This document shows, one piece after another, positions 25,780 through 33,126 of a stretch of 43,639 nucleotides of DNA (its first letter is position 1; each line of letters begins with the position of its first letter). The DNA is from an uncultured Clostridia bacterium (GTDB lineage Bacteria; Bacillota; Clostridia; Christensenellales; Borkfalkiaceae), in NCBI GenBank assembly GCA_944354535.1, contig CALVPY010000020.1:1-43639 (forward strand), given 5' to 3'. The notes under the pieces are model-generated. The model was not told the DNA's origin, did not search any database, and was given only the letters and a program-made list of their open reading frames with translations. The translations under genes and the position numbers were made by a program.

Positions 25780-27720
25780 ATGAAGAAGATACTCAATTTC
25801 AGGCCGCTCCTCTTTTGCGCGCTCTCGCTCATCTTCGGGCTGGAGCTGTGGGGCAGCATCCGCTTTGCGGAATTTTCGCCTGTCTTTGTCCTTCTCTTCG
25901 GCGTGCTGCTCCTGCTCGCCCTCCCGCCCTTTGAAAAGAAGCGGCTCTTATCCCTTCTTCTCATCGTGCCCGTGTTTGCGGGGATCGGCATCGGGCTCAT
26001 GCAGCTTGCCCTCTCAAATTATGAAGAGGGGCTCCCGTCGGGGGAATACACGGTGACGGCGACCGTCCTTTCCGTTTCGGCGCGGCAGGGGTATTCCATC
26101 GTCGTCCTCAAAGACCTCTCTCTAGACGGAGAGGAAGCGGCGGGCAAATGCCGCGCTATTTTGCCTGCCGACAGCGTTTTAACGGGCGATCTCGTCGTCT
26201 TTCGGGGCGAAGTCGAAAAGAACGACGCCTTCGAAAAGAGCGCTTATGCCAAGAACGACTTCGCTTCCGGGATCCGCTATACGGCGACCGCGCGCGAATT
26301 CATCACAACGGCAAAGAGCGGCGATCTTTTCTTGCGCCTCAACGGGAAGCTCTATGAGGTGATGAATTCCCACATGGGGCGGGATGAAGCTTCGCTTGCC
26401 TATGCGCTTCTATCGGGCAATTCGGGCGCCATCGAAGGGGAGCTCAAAGAGACGGTGCGAAGGGGCGGCATCGCGCATATCTTCGCCGTTTCGGGCCTGC
26501 ATATCGGCGTGCTGTTCGGCGCGGCGATGCTCCTTTTCCGCAGAGCGGGGCGGTTTGCCTTCCTCCCTTCGCTTGCGCTCGCCTTTTTGTACTGCGCTTT
26601 TTGCGGGTTTACGGTGTCCTCCCTCCGTGCCGTACTGATGTGCGGCGTGTTCGGCGCTTCCAAAGCGTTCGGGCGGAAGTCGGACGGCCTCGAAACGCTC
26701 GCCTTTGCCGCCGTCGTCGTGCTCCTTCTCTTCCCCGCGCAGTGGTATGCAGCGGGGTTCCGCCTCTCCTTCGGCGCCTGCCTTGGGCTTGCGCTCTTTT
26801 CGGGGAGCCTCACCCGCGCATTCCAAAAGCTGCATTTCCCGCGCGCTGTCGCGGGCTGCCTCGCGCCGACCATCGCGGCGCAGCTTACGACGGCGCCTAT
26901 CTTGCTTGCAAGCTTCGGCTATCTCTCGGTGTGGAGCACGCTTTTGAATCTCATCCTCGTGCCGCTCGTACCCGTGTTCTTTTTGTGTACGCTCATAATG
27001 GCGGCGCTCTCGCTCCTTCTCCCGTTTGCGGCGGGCGTTTTGCTTGTCTTCCCCGAAGGCCTGTTCGCCCTCCTCATCCTCATTCTGTCCTTTGCCGATT
27101 GGACATTCGTCCTCTCGGGCTTCGTGCTCGGCGCGGGCGGCGTTCTGTTTCTGTTTTTCTGCGCCTTTTTGTCGACGCGGCTTCGGATGCGCCGTCTCGT
27201 GCGCGCGGGCGTCGCTGCAGCGGGCTGCGCCCTTTTGGCGTTCGTCCTCGTCTCAAACAACGTCGTTTTTTCGGGCTGCCGCCTCACGGTGTATGAGGAA
27301 GGAGAGAGCGCTGCAGTCCTTGTGGAGACGCGCACCGAACACATCCTCGTCATCGACGGCGATATTTCACTCGATGAGTGCGAGGACTTCCTTTCGCGCA
27401 CCTTCGGCGGGGAGCTGACCGCCGTCATCGTCCTTCATGAAGATGCCCTCAACACGGCGGCCTTTTTAGGCGCGGAAGAAGTGCGCTTTCAAGAGCCCGT
27501 TCCCCTCGGGCTGCATCGGACGAAGGCCCTCTTCGGGCAAAGCTTTTCCTACGGGAAACTCTCCTTTTTCTATACTACGGAGGGCATCCTGCTCTCCTGC
27601 GAGGGCGTCGTGACGGAGATCGCGCCCGATGGGGAGGCGGGCAAAGCCGATTTCTTCCTCGGGAAGGGCAGCGGAGGCTTGAAATTTTTCATCGAAGATG
27701 GTATAATAAAACAGCTATGA
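25780..27720 (+). CDS. comEC: ComEC/Rec2 family DNA-uptake channel protein
   Basis: A 646-residue inner-membrane protein. The N-terminal part (to about residue 190) has early membrane helices and a soluble DUF4131-like domain. The Competence domain follows with GGIAHIFAVSGLHIGVLFG and many helices to about 485. Known family members form the channel for single-stranded DNA. The C-terminal 150 residues sit where a metallo-beta-lactamase-like domain is usual, but no HxHxDH metal motif is visible, and the protein is about 130 residues shorter than B. subtilis ComEC. A GAGAGGAGGAGAGGC Shine-Dalgarno precedes ATG 25780. The stop overlaps the holA start by 4 bp. comEC next to holA is a common arrangement. 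Confidence 0.88.
   Translation: MKKILNFRPLLFCALSLIFGLELWGSIRFAEFSPVFVLLFGVLLLLALPPFEKKRLLSLLLIVPVFAGIGIGLMQLALSNYEEGLPSGEYTVTATVLSVSARQGYSIVVLKDLSLDGEEAAGKCRAILPADSVLTGDLVVFRGEVEKNDAFEKSAYAKNDFASGIRYTATAREFITTAKSGDLFLRLNGKLYEVMNSHMGRDEASLAYALLSGNSGAIEGELKETVRRGGIAHIFAVSGLHIGVLFGAAMLLFRRAGRFAFLPSLALAFLYCAFCGFTVSSLRAVLMCGVFGASKAFGRKSDGLETLAFAAVVVLLLFPAQWYAAGFRLSFGACLGLALFSGSLTRAFQKLHFPRAVAGCLAPTIAAQLTTAPILLASFGYLSVWSTLLNLILVPLVPVFFLCTLIMAALSLLLPFAAGVLLVFPEGLFALLILILSFADWTFVLSGFVLGAGGVLFLFFCAFLSTRLRMRRLVRAGVAAAGCALLAFVLVSNNVVFSGCRLTVYEEGESAAVLVETRTEHILVIDGDISLDECEDFLSRTFGGELTAVIVLHEDALNTAAFLGAEEVRFQEPVPLGLHRTKALFGQSFSYGKLSFFYTTEGILLSCEGVVTEIAPDGEAGKADFFLGKGSGGLKFFIEDGIIKQL
27679..27707 (+). promoter_or_regulatory. 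Internal promoter of holA, near-leaderless
   Basis: TTGAAA at 27679-27684, 17 bp, and TATAAT at 27702-27707, all inside the end of comEC. ATG 27717 begins 9 nt after the -10 box, so the message would carry only a few bases of leader. holA has no Shine-Dalgarno. Confidence 0.7.
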
Positions 27721-28691
27721 AGTTCACGCAGCTTGCCCAAAGCTTAAAAGAAACATTGGAGCCCGTCTATCTCATCGAGGGGGAGGAAGCCTACTTCCGC
27801 GATCACGCCGTGCGCGCGATCCGCGAAGAGGCGGGCATCACGCAGCCCCTTTTAAACGACGTGCGCGTCGAAGGGGAGAGCCTGAAGGGGAATTTGCCTG
27901 CCTTCCGCGACAATCTCTATGCCCTTCCCTTTCTGGACGAGAAGCGGCTCGTGCGTGTGTACGAATACTACCCCACCGAGCGCGATTGGGAGAACTTGTT
28001 CAAGGCGTATTGCGAAAAGCCCTGCCCTTCGACGGTGCTCCTGTTCGTCAATGCGGGCAAGAAGGCGGGCGCGGCGGACCTGAAGAAGAAGGCGGGCGTC
28101 ACCTTCGTCGACTGCGGCAGAGAGAGCGAGGAGATGCTCTCGCGCTGGCTGTTCGGGCTCGTGCGCCGTCAGGGCATTTCTATCGATACGGATGCGGCGG
28201 AGCTGCTCGTTTCCTACTGTGCGCGCGATGCGGCGCGTATGCGGCTCGAAATACAAAAGCTTGCCCCCCTTGCAGAGGGGCGCATCACTTCGGCGCTTGT
28301 GAAGGAATACGTCGCAAAGGACGTCGAATATAAAATTTACGAACTCACGCAGGCGGCCTCGCGCAGAGACTTTTCCGCCTTTTCGGAGATCGCAGCCGAC
28401 CTCATGCTGAAAGGGATGGACGAAAACGGCGTGCTTTCCGCGCTCGTCTCCCATTTCCGCACCCTCACCGAAGTTTCGAACATGAAGGGGAGCGACAAGG
28501 ATATTTCCGCTGTCCTCGGCATCAAGCCCTATGCCGTGCAGAAGGACCGTGGGCTCGTCGCCCGCCTCGGGAAGGAGAAGACGGAGTATCTTTTCAAGGA
28601 GCTCTTTTCCCTGCTCGCGGCGTCCCGCAGCGGGGCATATACCAAGACGGGCGCCTACGACGCCGCCGTTGCAAAAATATTCTTTGCATGA
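27717..28691 (+). CDS. holA: DNA polymerase III subunit delta
   Basis: Clamp-loader delta subunit of 324 residues, which opens the beta clamp. It starts with the family pattern VYLIEGEEAYFRDHAVRAIREE and contains a degenerate AAA+ fold (TVLLFVNAGKKAG, VEYKIYELTQAASRRDFSAF). The C-terminal collar shows PYAVQKDRGLVARLG and AASRSGAYTKTGAYDAAVAKIFF. Length is normal. It overlaps comEC by 4 bp, and a good promoter inside comEC can also drive it. Confidence 0.9.
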   Translation: MKFTQLAQSLKETLEPVYLIEGEEAYFRDHAVRAIREEAGITQPLLNDVRVEGESLKGNLPAFRDNLYALPFLDEKRLVRVYEYYPTERDWENLFKAYCEKPCPSTVLLFVNAGKKAGAADLKKKAGVTFVDCGRESEEMLSRWLFGLVRRQGISIDTDAAELLVSYCARDAARMRLEIQKLAPLAEGRITSALVKEYVAKDVEYKIYELTQAASRRDFSAFSEIAADLMLKGMDENGVLSALVSHFRTLTEVSNMKGSDKDISAVLGIKPYAVQKDRGLVARLGKEKTEYLFKELFSLLAASRSGAYTKTGAYDAAVAKIFFA

Positions 28692-28724
28692 AACAATTTC
28701 CATGCAAAATGCGTCCGAAAAACT

Positions 28725-28753
28725 TTGCTTTTTTGCCCCGATGCGGGTATAAT
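28725..28753 (+). promoter_or_regulatory. Promoter of cdaA
   Basis: TTGCTT at 28725-28730, 17 bp, and TATAAT at 28748-28753. The leader is about 26 nt with AAGGAG at 28775-28780 before ATG 28786. Confidence 0.75.
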
Positions 28754-28785
28754 AATGAAAAAGGCTGCATACGCAAGGAGAAACC

Positions 28786-29601
28786 ATGAACGCTTGGGAA
28801 TCGCTCAAGGAAATGTTCGCAGATACCGGGTCCATTCCGCTGTATCTTTTGGAATGGGTGCTGCTGTTTGTCCTCATTTATTACGTTTTCCGCATCCTGA
28901 AGGAAAATAACGCCAAGTACCTCATCATCGTGTACGCCGTGCTCATCGTCGCGGTGGGCATCGTCATGGTGCTTGCGCCCGGGCTCGATTCCAACGCTTA
29001 CGTCATCTACGTCATGCTCCTGTCGCTCTTCTTTCTGCTCCTTTTCAGCACGGAGATCAAGCGGCAGATCTGGGCGGGCAAGCGCGGCACCGCGGCGACC
29101 ACGATGGAATCCACATCTGCCGTCGGTTCGCGGGCGGAGGAGTATATCGGCGCCATCGTCAAAGCGGTGCAGAGCCTTTCCAAAGCCAACATCGGCGCGC
29201 TCATCGTGCTCTCCAACGGAAACCTTCCCAAAGAGATCATCGAAAGCGGCGTCTCTCTTGGCGCGAAGATCTCCAACCAGCTCATCGAGGGCATCTTTAT
29301 TCCCAAAGCGCCCCTGCACGACGGCGCCATGATCATCTACGGCGATAAGATCCAGGCGGCGGGCTGTTTCCTGCCGCTCACTCAGCGCGATTTCCCCAAA
29401 GATTACGGCACCCGTCACCGCGCCGCCATCGGCGTGACGGAAGCGGCGGATGTTTCCGCCATCGTCGTCTCGGAAGAGACGGGCATCGTCTCCGTCGTCA
29501 AGCGCGGCGAGATCACCCGCTATGTCGATTCGGAATCGCTCAAAAAGTTCCTGCGCGACTACTATTGGAAGGAATTCAACACGGAGGGCAAGCGCTCATG
29601 A
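28786..29601 (+). CDS. cdaA: Diadenylate cyclase CdaA
   Basis: Membrane-bound c-di-AMP synthase of 271 residues. Three hydrophobic helices occupy about residues 14-90 (LEWVLLFVLIYYVF, IVYAVLIVAVGIVMVLA, YVIYVMLLSLFFLLLF). The DisA_N catalytic domain follows with DGAMIIYGDKI (Asp-Gly-Ala, residues 179-181) and GTRHRAAIG (Arg-His-Arg, 210-212), both intact. c-di-AMP controls potassium and cell-wall homeostasis in Firmicutes. The stop overlaps a 35-codon gene that looks like the membrane helix of its usual partner CdaR. Confidence 0.95.
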   Translation: MNAWESLKEMFADTGSIPLYLLEWVLLFVLIYYVFRILKENNAKYLIIVYAVLIVAVGIVMVLAPGLDSNAYVIYVMLLSLFFLLLFSTEIKRQIWAGKRGTAATTMESTSAVGSRAEEYIGAIVKAVQSLSKANIGALIVLSNGNLPKEIIESGVSLGAKISNQLIEGIFIPKAPLHDGAMIIYGDKIQAAGCFLPLTQRDFPKDYGTRHRAAIGVTEAADVSAIVVSEETGIVSVVKRGEITRYVDSESLKKFLRDYYWKEFNTEGKRS

Positions 29602-29705
29602 CGTTCGGCAAATTTTTCAAAGATCTCTTCACCAAAAATATCGTGCTCAAGCTCATCGCGCTCGCTTTGAGCCTCGTCACGGTCATCATCGTCAACATCA
29701 TCTGA
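29598..29705 (+). CDS. 35-residue CdaR-like membrane micropeptide
   Basis: An ATG overlapping the cdaA stop (ATGA) opens a 35-residue frame: a short basic amphipathic start (MTFGKFFKDLFTKN) and one hydrophobic helix (IVLKLIALALSLVTVIIVNII), then TGA. This resembles the first 30-odd residues of CdaR/YbbR proteins, which begin with N-x-x-x-K-I-x-A-L and a single membrane anchor before several extracellular YbbR domains. CdaR binds and regulates CdaA and lies just downstream of it in most Firmicutes. Here all YbbR domains are absent, and the next gene starts 6 bp later. It may be a working minimal partner or a remnant. Confidence 0.6.
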   Translation: MTFGKFFKDLFTKNIVLKLIALALSLVTVIIVNII

Positions 29706-29711
29706 AAAAGT

Positions 29712-30872
29712 ATGAAGAATTGTTTCAGGATCCCGCGGGTGCTCCTGCCCCAAAAGGGATTCCGCAAATGGGCGGTCATCGCCTGCGATCAATTTACCTC
29801 CGACAGGGGGTATTGGGAGCGCGTCGCAAGGGAAGTGGGCGACGCGCCCTCTGCGTTTCATATGATCCTCCCCGAAGTGTATTTGGGTGAAAACGACGAG
29901 GAACGCATCGAAAATATCCACGAGAGCATGCGCTTCGCCCTCGAAGAGGGGTGGATGCATAAGGCGGCGCGCGGGCTGGTGCTCGTCGAGCGCACGACGA
30001 AGGCGGGCGTTCGTAAGGGGCTCCTCGTCTGCATCGACCTCGAAGAATATTTTTACGAAGAGGGCGCTTCCTCGCTCATCCGCGCGACGGAAGAGGTCGT
30101 TCCCTCCCGCCTTCCTCCCCGCGTGGCGATAAGAAGGGGAGCGCTCGTCGAATTTCCGCACGCGATGGTCTTCTACCGCGATAAGAAGGATAAGCTCATG
30201 CGTTCGCTGGAAGGGGAGGACCTCGAAAAGCTCTACGACTTCGATCTTATGGAGCACGGCGGGCATCTCACGGGCTATTTTATTCCCGAATATACGGCGA
30301 TCGACGTGCTGCACACGCTGTCGGGGCTCGCGAGCCCCTGCTTTGCGGTGGCGGACGGCAATCATTCGGTGGCTGCCGCCAAGGCGTATTGGGAGGAGAT
30401 CAAGGAAAAGCTCCCCGAGCGCGAGCGCCGCAACCATCCCGCCCGCTTTACGCTCGTCGAGATGGTCAACGTTTTCGACGAAGCCATCGCCTTCCATCCC
30501 ATCCACCGCCTCGTGAAGGAGACGGATGCCGAGGCGTTCTGTTCGTATTTTGCGGGCAAAGTGCCCTGCGCAAGGCGGGGAAGCACGCTTTTTCCCAAGA
30601 TCGCATCCGCGCCCGAGTGCGTCGCACGTACGGACGAGGCGATCGCGGAATATCTGAAACACAACGAAGGCAAAGTGGACTACATTCACGGCGACGAGTT
30701 TTTGAAGGATCCGGGCGAGGACTGCGCGGCGATCGCCATGCCCGAGCTCGACAGAGAAGAAATTTTTACGACCCTCAAGAAAGGGAAGCGGTTCCCGCGC
30801 AAGACGTTCTCCATCGGCGAGGCGGAAGATAAGCGCTACTACTTAGAGGGCAGGGAGATCAGCTATGATTAA
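29712..30872 (+). CDS. DUF1015 family protein
   Basis: A 386-residue DUF1015 protein, a family of unclear function often found near amino-acid or serine metabolism genes. Visible family segments are LLPQKGFRKWAVIACDQFTSD near the N terminus, HDxxLM-like DLMEHGGHLTGYFIPE, VADGNHSVAAAKAYWE and RFTLVEMVNVFDEAIAFHPIHRL. Length fits. No Shine-Dalgarno is seen before ATG 29712, so it is probably coupled to the preceding micropeptide. It overlaps the aspartate kinase start by 8 bp. No enzymatic role is claimed. Confidence 0.85.
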   Translation: MKNCFRIPRVLLPQKGFRKWAVIACDQFTSDRGYWERVAREVGDAPSAFHMILPEVYLGENDEERIENIHESMRFALEEGWMHKAARGLVLVERTTKAGVRKGLLVCIDLEEYFYEEGASSLIRATEEVVPSRLPPRVAIRRGALVEFPHAMVFYRDKKDKLMRSLEGEDLEKLYDFDLMEHGGHLTGYFIPEYTAIDVLHTLSGLASPCFAVADGNHSVAAAKAYWEEIKEKLPERERRNHPARFTLVEMVNVFDEAIAFHPIHRLVKETDAEAFCSYFAGKVPCARRGSTLFPKIASAPECVARTDEAIAEYLKHNEGKVDYIHGDEFLKDPGEDCAAIAMPELDREEIFTTLKKGKRFPRKTFSIGEAEDKRYYLEGREISYD

Positions 30873-32199
30873 GGTTTGCAAATTCGGCGGCACGTCCATG
30901 GCGGACGGCATGACCATGCGGCGCGTGAAGGACATCTTCGAGAGCGATCCCGAACGCAGATACATCGTCGTTTCGGCGCCCGGCAAGCGGTTCAGCGGCG
31001 ACATCAAGGTCACCGACCTTCTCTACGAGACGCAAAAAGAGGTGGAGGAGACGGGCAGCTGCGGCGAGGCGTTCGAAAAGATCTGCGCCCGTTTTTCGGG
31101 CATCGTGCAGGAGCTCAAGATCGATCTTGACATCGAGGGTATCCTGCAGGAGACGAAAAAGGCGATCGAAGAGGAAAAGTCTGCCGACTTTGCGGCGTCC
31201 CGCGGGGAGTACCTTTCGGGCCGCATCATGGCGGCGCTCCTCAATATCCCCTTCATCGACGCGCGCGACGTCATCAAGTTCGACGCTTCGGGCAAGCTGG
31301 AAAGCGCCCGCTCCTTCGAACTCCTTGCACGCGCTCTTTCGGGCAAGCCGAAGGCGCTCGTCACGGGCTTTTACGGCGAGGGCGCGGACGGAAAGGTCAA
31401 GACGTTCTCCCGCGGCGGGTCGGATATCTCGGGCGCCATCGTCGCACGTGCGGCGGGGGCAGCTCTTTACGAGAACTGGACGGACGTGAGCGGCTTCCTT
31501 GCATGCGATCCCCGCATCGTCGAAAACCCCGTGCCCATCCGCTCGCTCTCCTATAAGGAGCTGCGCGAGCTTTCCTACATGGGCGCGAACGTGCTCCACA
31601 GTGAGTCTATCTTCCCCGTGCGCGAGGCGGATATCCCCATCCGCATCAAGAACACCTTCCGTCCCGAAGACGAGGGCACGCTCATCATGCCCACGTCCAA
31701 GTACCGCTTTTCGGGCAGGACGGTCACGGGCGTGGCGGGCAAGAAGAATTTTACCGTCATCTTCGTGGAAAAGTCGCTCATGAACCTCGAGATCGGCTTT
31801 GCCAGAAAAGTTCTGACCGTGCTTGAAAACCACGGCGTCTCCTTCGAACATATCCCGACGGGCATCGACACCATGTCCTTCATCATCGACGGGGCGCACC
31901 TTGAAAGCGGCGTTTTGGAGCAGATCATCGCCGAGATCAAGGAGGCGGTGCATCCCGATCAGATGCGCGTCTTCGACCGAATCTCCCTCATCGCGGTCGT
32001 CGGCCACGGCATGAGCCGCAACGTCGGTACTTCGGCGCGTGTCTTTTCCGCCATCGCGGGGGCAGGCGTCAACGTGCGCATGATCGACCAGGGCTCTTCC
32101 GAGCTCAACATCATCGTCGGTGTCGACGACGAGAACTACGAGCGCACCCTTCGCGCCGTCTACGAAGAATTCTTCACGGGCGCGGAGGAGATCAACTAA
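30865..32199 (+). CDS. lysC: Aspartate kinase
   Basis: A 444-residue aspartokinase, first step of lysine, threonine and methionine synthesis. KFGGTSMADG at the N terminus binds ATP; FSRGGSDISGA and VSGFLACDPRIV are catalytic-lobe signatures. Two C-terminal ACT domains follow from about residue 305 (FTVIFVEKSLMN, ISLIAVVGHGMSRNVG, NVRMIDQGSSELNI), suggesting feedback control by an end-product amino acid. It is a single-function enzyme with no homoserine dehydrogenase part. It is the last gene of the cdaA transcription unit, closed by hairpins at 32206 and 32303. Confidence 0.93.
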   Translation: MIKVCKFGGTSMADGMTMRRVKDIFESDPERRYIVVSAPGKRFSGDIKVTDLLYETQKEVEETGSCGEAFEKICARFSGIVQELKIDLDIEGILQETKKAIEEEKSADFAASRGEYLSGRIMAALLNIPFIDARDVIKFDASGKLESARSFELLARALSGKPKALVTGFYGEGADGKVKTFSRGGSDISGAIVARAAGAALYENWTDVSGFLACDPRIVENPVPIRSLSYKELRELSYMGANVLHSESIFPVREADIPIRIKNTFRPEDEGTLIMPTSKYRFSGRTVTGVAGKKNFTVIFVEKSLMNLEIGFARKVLTVLENHGVSFEHIPTGIDTMSFIIDGAHLESGVLEQIIAEIKEAVHPDQMRVFDRISLIAVVGHGMSRNVGTSARVFSAIAGAGVNVRMIDQGSSELNIIVGVDDENYERTLRAVYEEFFTGAEEIN

Positions 32200-32202
32200 A
32201 TT

Positions 32203-32262
32203 CACGCTGTTTTGCGTGAGACGCAAAACAGCCGTGAGGGGAGTGGAGCGTTGATTTTAATC
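32203..32262. repeat. Left copy of a 3'-end inverted element (hairpin plus CGTGAGGGG)
   Basis: Starting 4 bp after the lysC stop is a perfect 12-bp hairpin (32206-32217 with 32221-32232, loop GAG). It is followed by CGTGAGGGG and, about 13 bp later, GATTTTAA. The same order (hairpin ending CGCAAAA-AG, CGTGAGGGG, GATTTTAA) is found in reverse orientation at 32662-32720, directly after rpsR. Confidence 0.6.
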
Positions 32263-32302
32263 TGCATCAACTCTTCGCGGCAAGGATAATATGAAGGATG
32301 AG

Positions 32303-32334
32303 CGGGCGGCAATTTGCCGCCCGTTTTCGTTTTA
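32303..32334 (+). terminator. Terminator of the cdaA-lysC unit
   Basis: A perfect 9-bp stem (32303-32311 with 32315-32323, loop ATT) of pure GC character is followed by TTTTCGTTTTA. This is a clear intrinsic terminator about 100 bp after lysC. Confidence 0.8.
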
Positions 32335-32345
32335 CCTTATTGGTC

Positions 32346-32387
32346 TTCACGGCATTTGTTTTTGCGAAGCAAAAGAAATGCGTGAAC
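32346..32387. repeat. Long imperfect hairpin in the repeat interval
   Basis: TTCAC-GCATTT-TTTTGC (32346-32365) pairs with GCAAAA-AAATGC-GTGAA (32369-32387) across a GAA loop, with bulged bases. No gene overlaps it. Its arms (TTCAC...TTTTTGC) resemble the hairpin parts of the two 3'-end elements at either side of the interval. Confidence 0.5.
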
Positions 32388-32486
32388 ATAAAAATGAAAT
32401 GAGCCGAGCAGGGTTTCCTTCCGCTGCGTCTCGCGTGATGGAGAGAAACGCTTTTGCCGCATATCGAACTTTTTATAATAAGGCGA

Positions 32487-32533
32487 CTCCCTCAGTCTCG
32501 CTGCGCTCGACAGCTCCCTCAGGGAAGGAGCCA
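32487..32533. repeat. CTCCCTCAG palindromic intergenic repeat
   Basis: CTCCCTCAG occurs twice in 32 bp (32487-32495 and 32514-32522) around a TCTCGCTGCGCTCGACAG core that can fold (TCGCTGCGC.. is partly self-complementary), and GGGAAGGAGCC closes the unit. From memory, closely similar units are very common in intergenic DNA of gut Clostridia; I could not search. It has no reading frame of its own. Confidence 0.5.
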
Positions 32534-32661
32534 AGTGGGTTGGTGCTCTCCTCGCTTTCAAAATAAAATCCCGCGAGGAGGGTTGCCCTCCGCTGCGGGA
32601 CTCAATTTGCCTCTTACCAGAGGCTTATTGTTCAATAAGAACATCCAAGTTCGCGGGCGAT

Positions 32662-32720
32662 AATGCTGCTTAAAATCGCGGCGGCTCACCCCTCACGACT
32701 TTTTTGCGCAAGCAAAAAGG
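32662..32720. repeat. Right copy of the 3'-end inverted element
   Basis: Reading on the minus strand from the rpsR stop: a 9-bp hairpin with TTGC loop (32720-32712 with 32707-32699), then CGTGAGGGG, then GATTTTAA near 32670. It is an inverted, diverged copy of the element after lysC at 32203-32262. The hairpin may serve as the rpsF-ssb-rpsR 3' end, though no U tract follows it on the minus strand. Confidence 0.6.
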
Positions 32721-32730
32721 TGTGAACGTT

Positions 32731-33099
32731 TTAGTCTGCCTTAAAAGGCAGAAGGGAGGCAACGCGGGCGCGCTTGATGGCGACGGCGAGCTCTCTCTGG
32801 TGCTTTGCGCAGGTGCCGGTCATGCGGCGGGGCAGAATTTTGCCGCCCTCTGCAATGAACTTGCGCAGCTTTGCGACGTCCTTATAGTCGATCTTAGCTG
32901 TTTTTTCCTGGCAGAAGATGCAGACCTTGCGGCTCTGCTTCTTGAAGTTTCTCTTAGCGGGGCGCTCTCTCGTCTCTCTGGGCTCGCGCGCCTCACGGGC
33001 GGGCTGCTGTTCCTGAGCGGGAGCTGCTGCTTCCACAGGGGCGGGCGCTGCGGTCTCTTCCACAACGGTCTCTGCGGTTTCGATCACGTTCTCTTCCAT
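32731..33099 (-). CDS. rpsR: 30S ribosomal protein S18 with N-terminal extension
   Basis: A 122-residue S18 of the small ribosomal subunit, which pairs with S6 on the platform. The S18 core starts near residue 50 ([13 protein letters not shown]) and ends PFKAD. CIFC together with the Cys and His of GTCAKHQRE suggests a zinc-binding (C+) form. The first 48 residues form an Ala/Pro/Glu/Arg-rich low-complexity tail not present in the usual 75-90-residue protein. AAGGAG precedes its ATG on the minus strand. It is third gene of rpsF-ssb-rpsR. Confidence 0.95.
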   Translation of the reverse strand: MEENVIETAETVVEETAAPAPVEAAAPAQEQQPAREAREPRETRERPAKRNFKKQSRKVCIFCQEKTAKIDYKDVAKLRKFIAEGGKILPRRMTGTCAKHQRELAVAIKRARVASLLPFKAD

Positions 33100-33126
33100 G
33101 ATGTCTCCTTAAATAATATGTCCTTC

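Larger units (their letters stand above)
32200..32730. other. Gene-free interval of 531 bp filled with repeat-like palindromes
   Basis: No credible gene is present between the convergent lysC and rpsR units. From left to right it holds: the left inverted element; a terminator (32303-32334); a long imperfect hairpin (32346-32365 with 32369-32387); a GGGTTTCCTTCCGCTGCG motif near 32410; a CTCCCTCAG-type palindrome (32487-32533); a second GGGTTGCCCTCCGCTGCG motif near 32580; a GCCTCT/AGAGGC hairpin (32609-32624); a CTTATTG/CAATAAG palindrome (32624-32639); and the right inverted element. It looks like an accumulation site for small intergenic repeats. Confidence 0.6.

Noticed and set aside
25668-25934. 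88-codon frame before comEC
   Set aside because: It starts inside the GC-rich hairpin and overlaps comEC in another frame without similarity or Shine-Dalgarno.
32474-32479. TATAAT box in the repeat interval as a promoter for a small RNA
   Set aside because: No -35 box at 16-18 bp and no gene downstream; the AT-rich run is part of the repeat unit.
32291-32566. 91-codon plus-strand frame in the repeat interval
   Set aside because: It runs through a terminator, a hairpin and the CTCCCTCAG repeat, with no domain or coding character.
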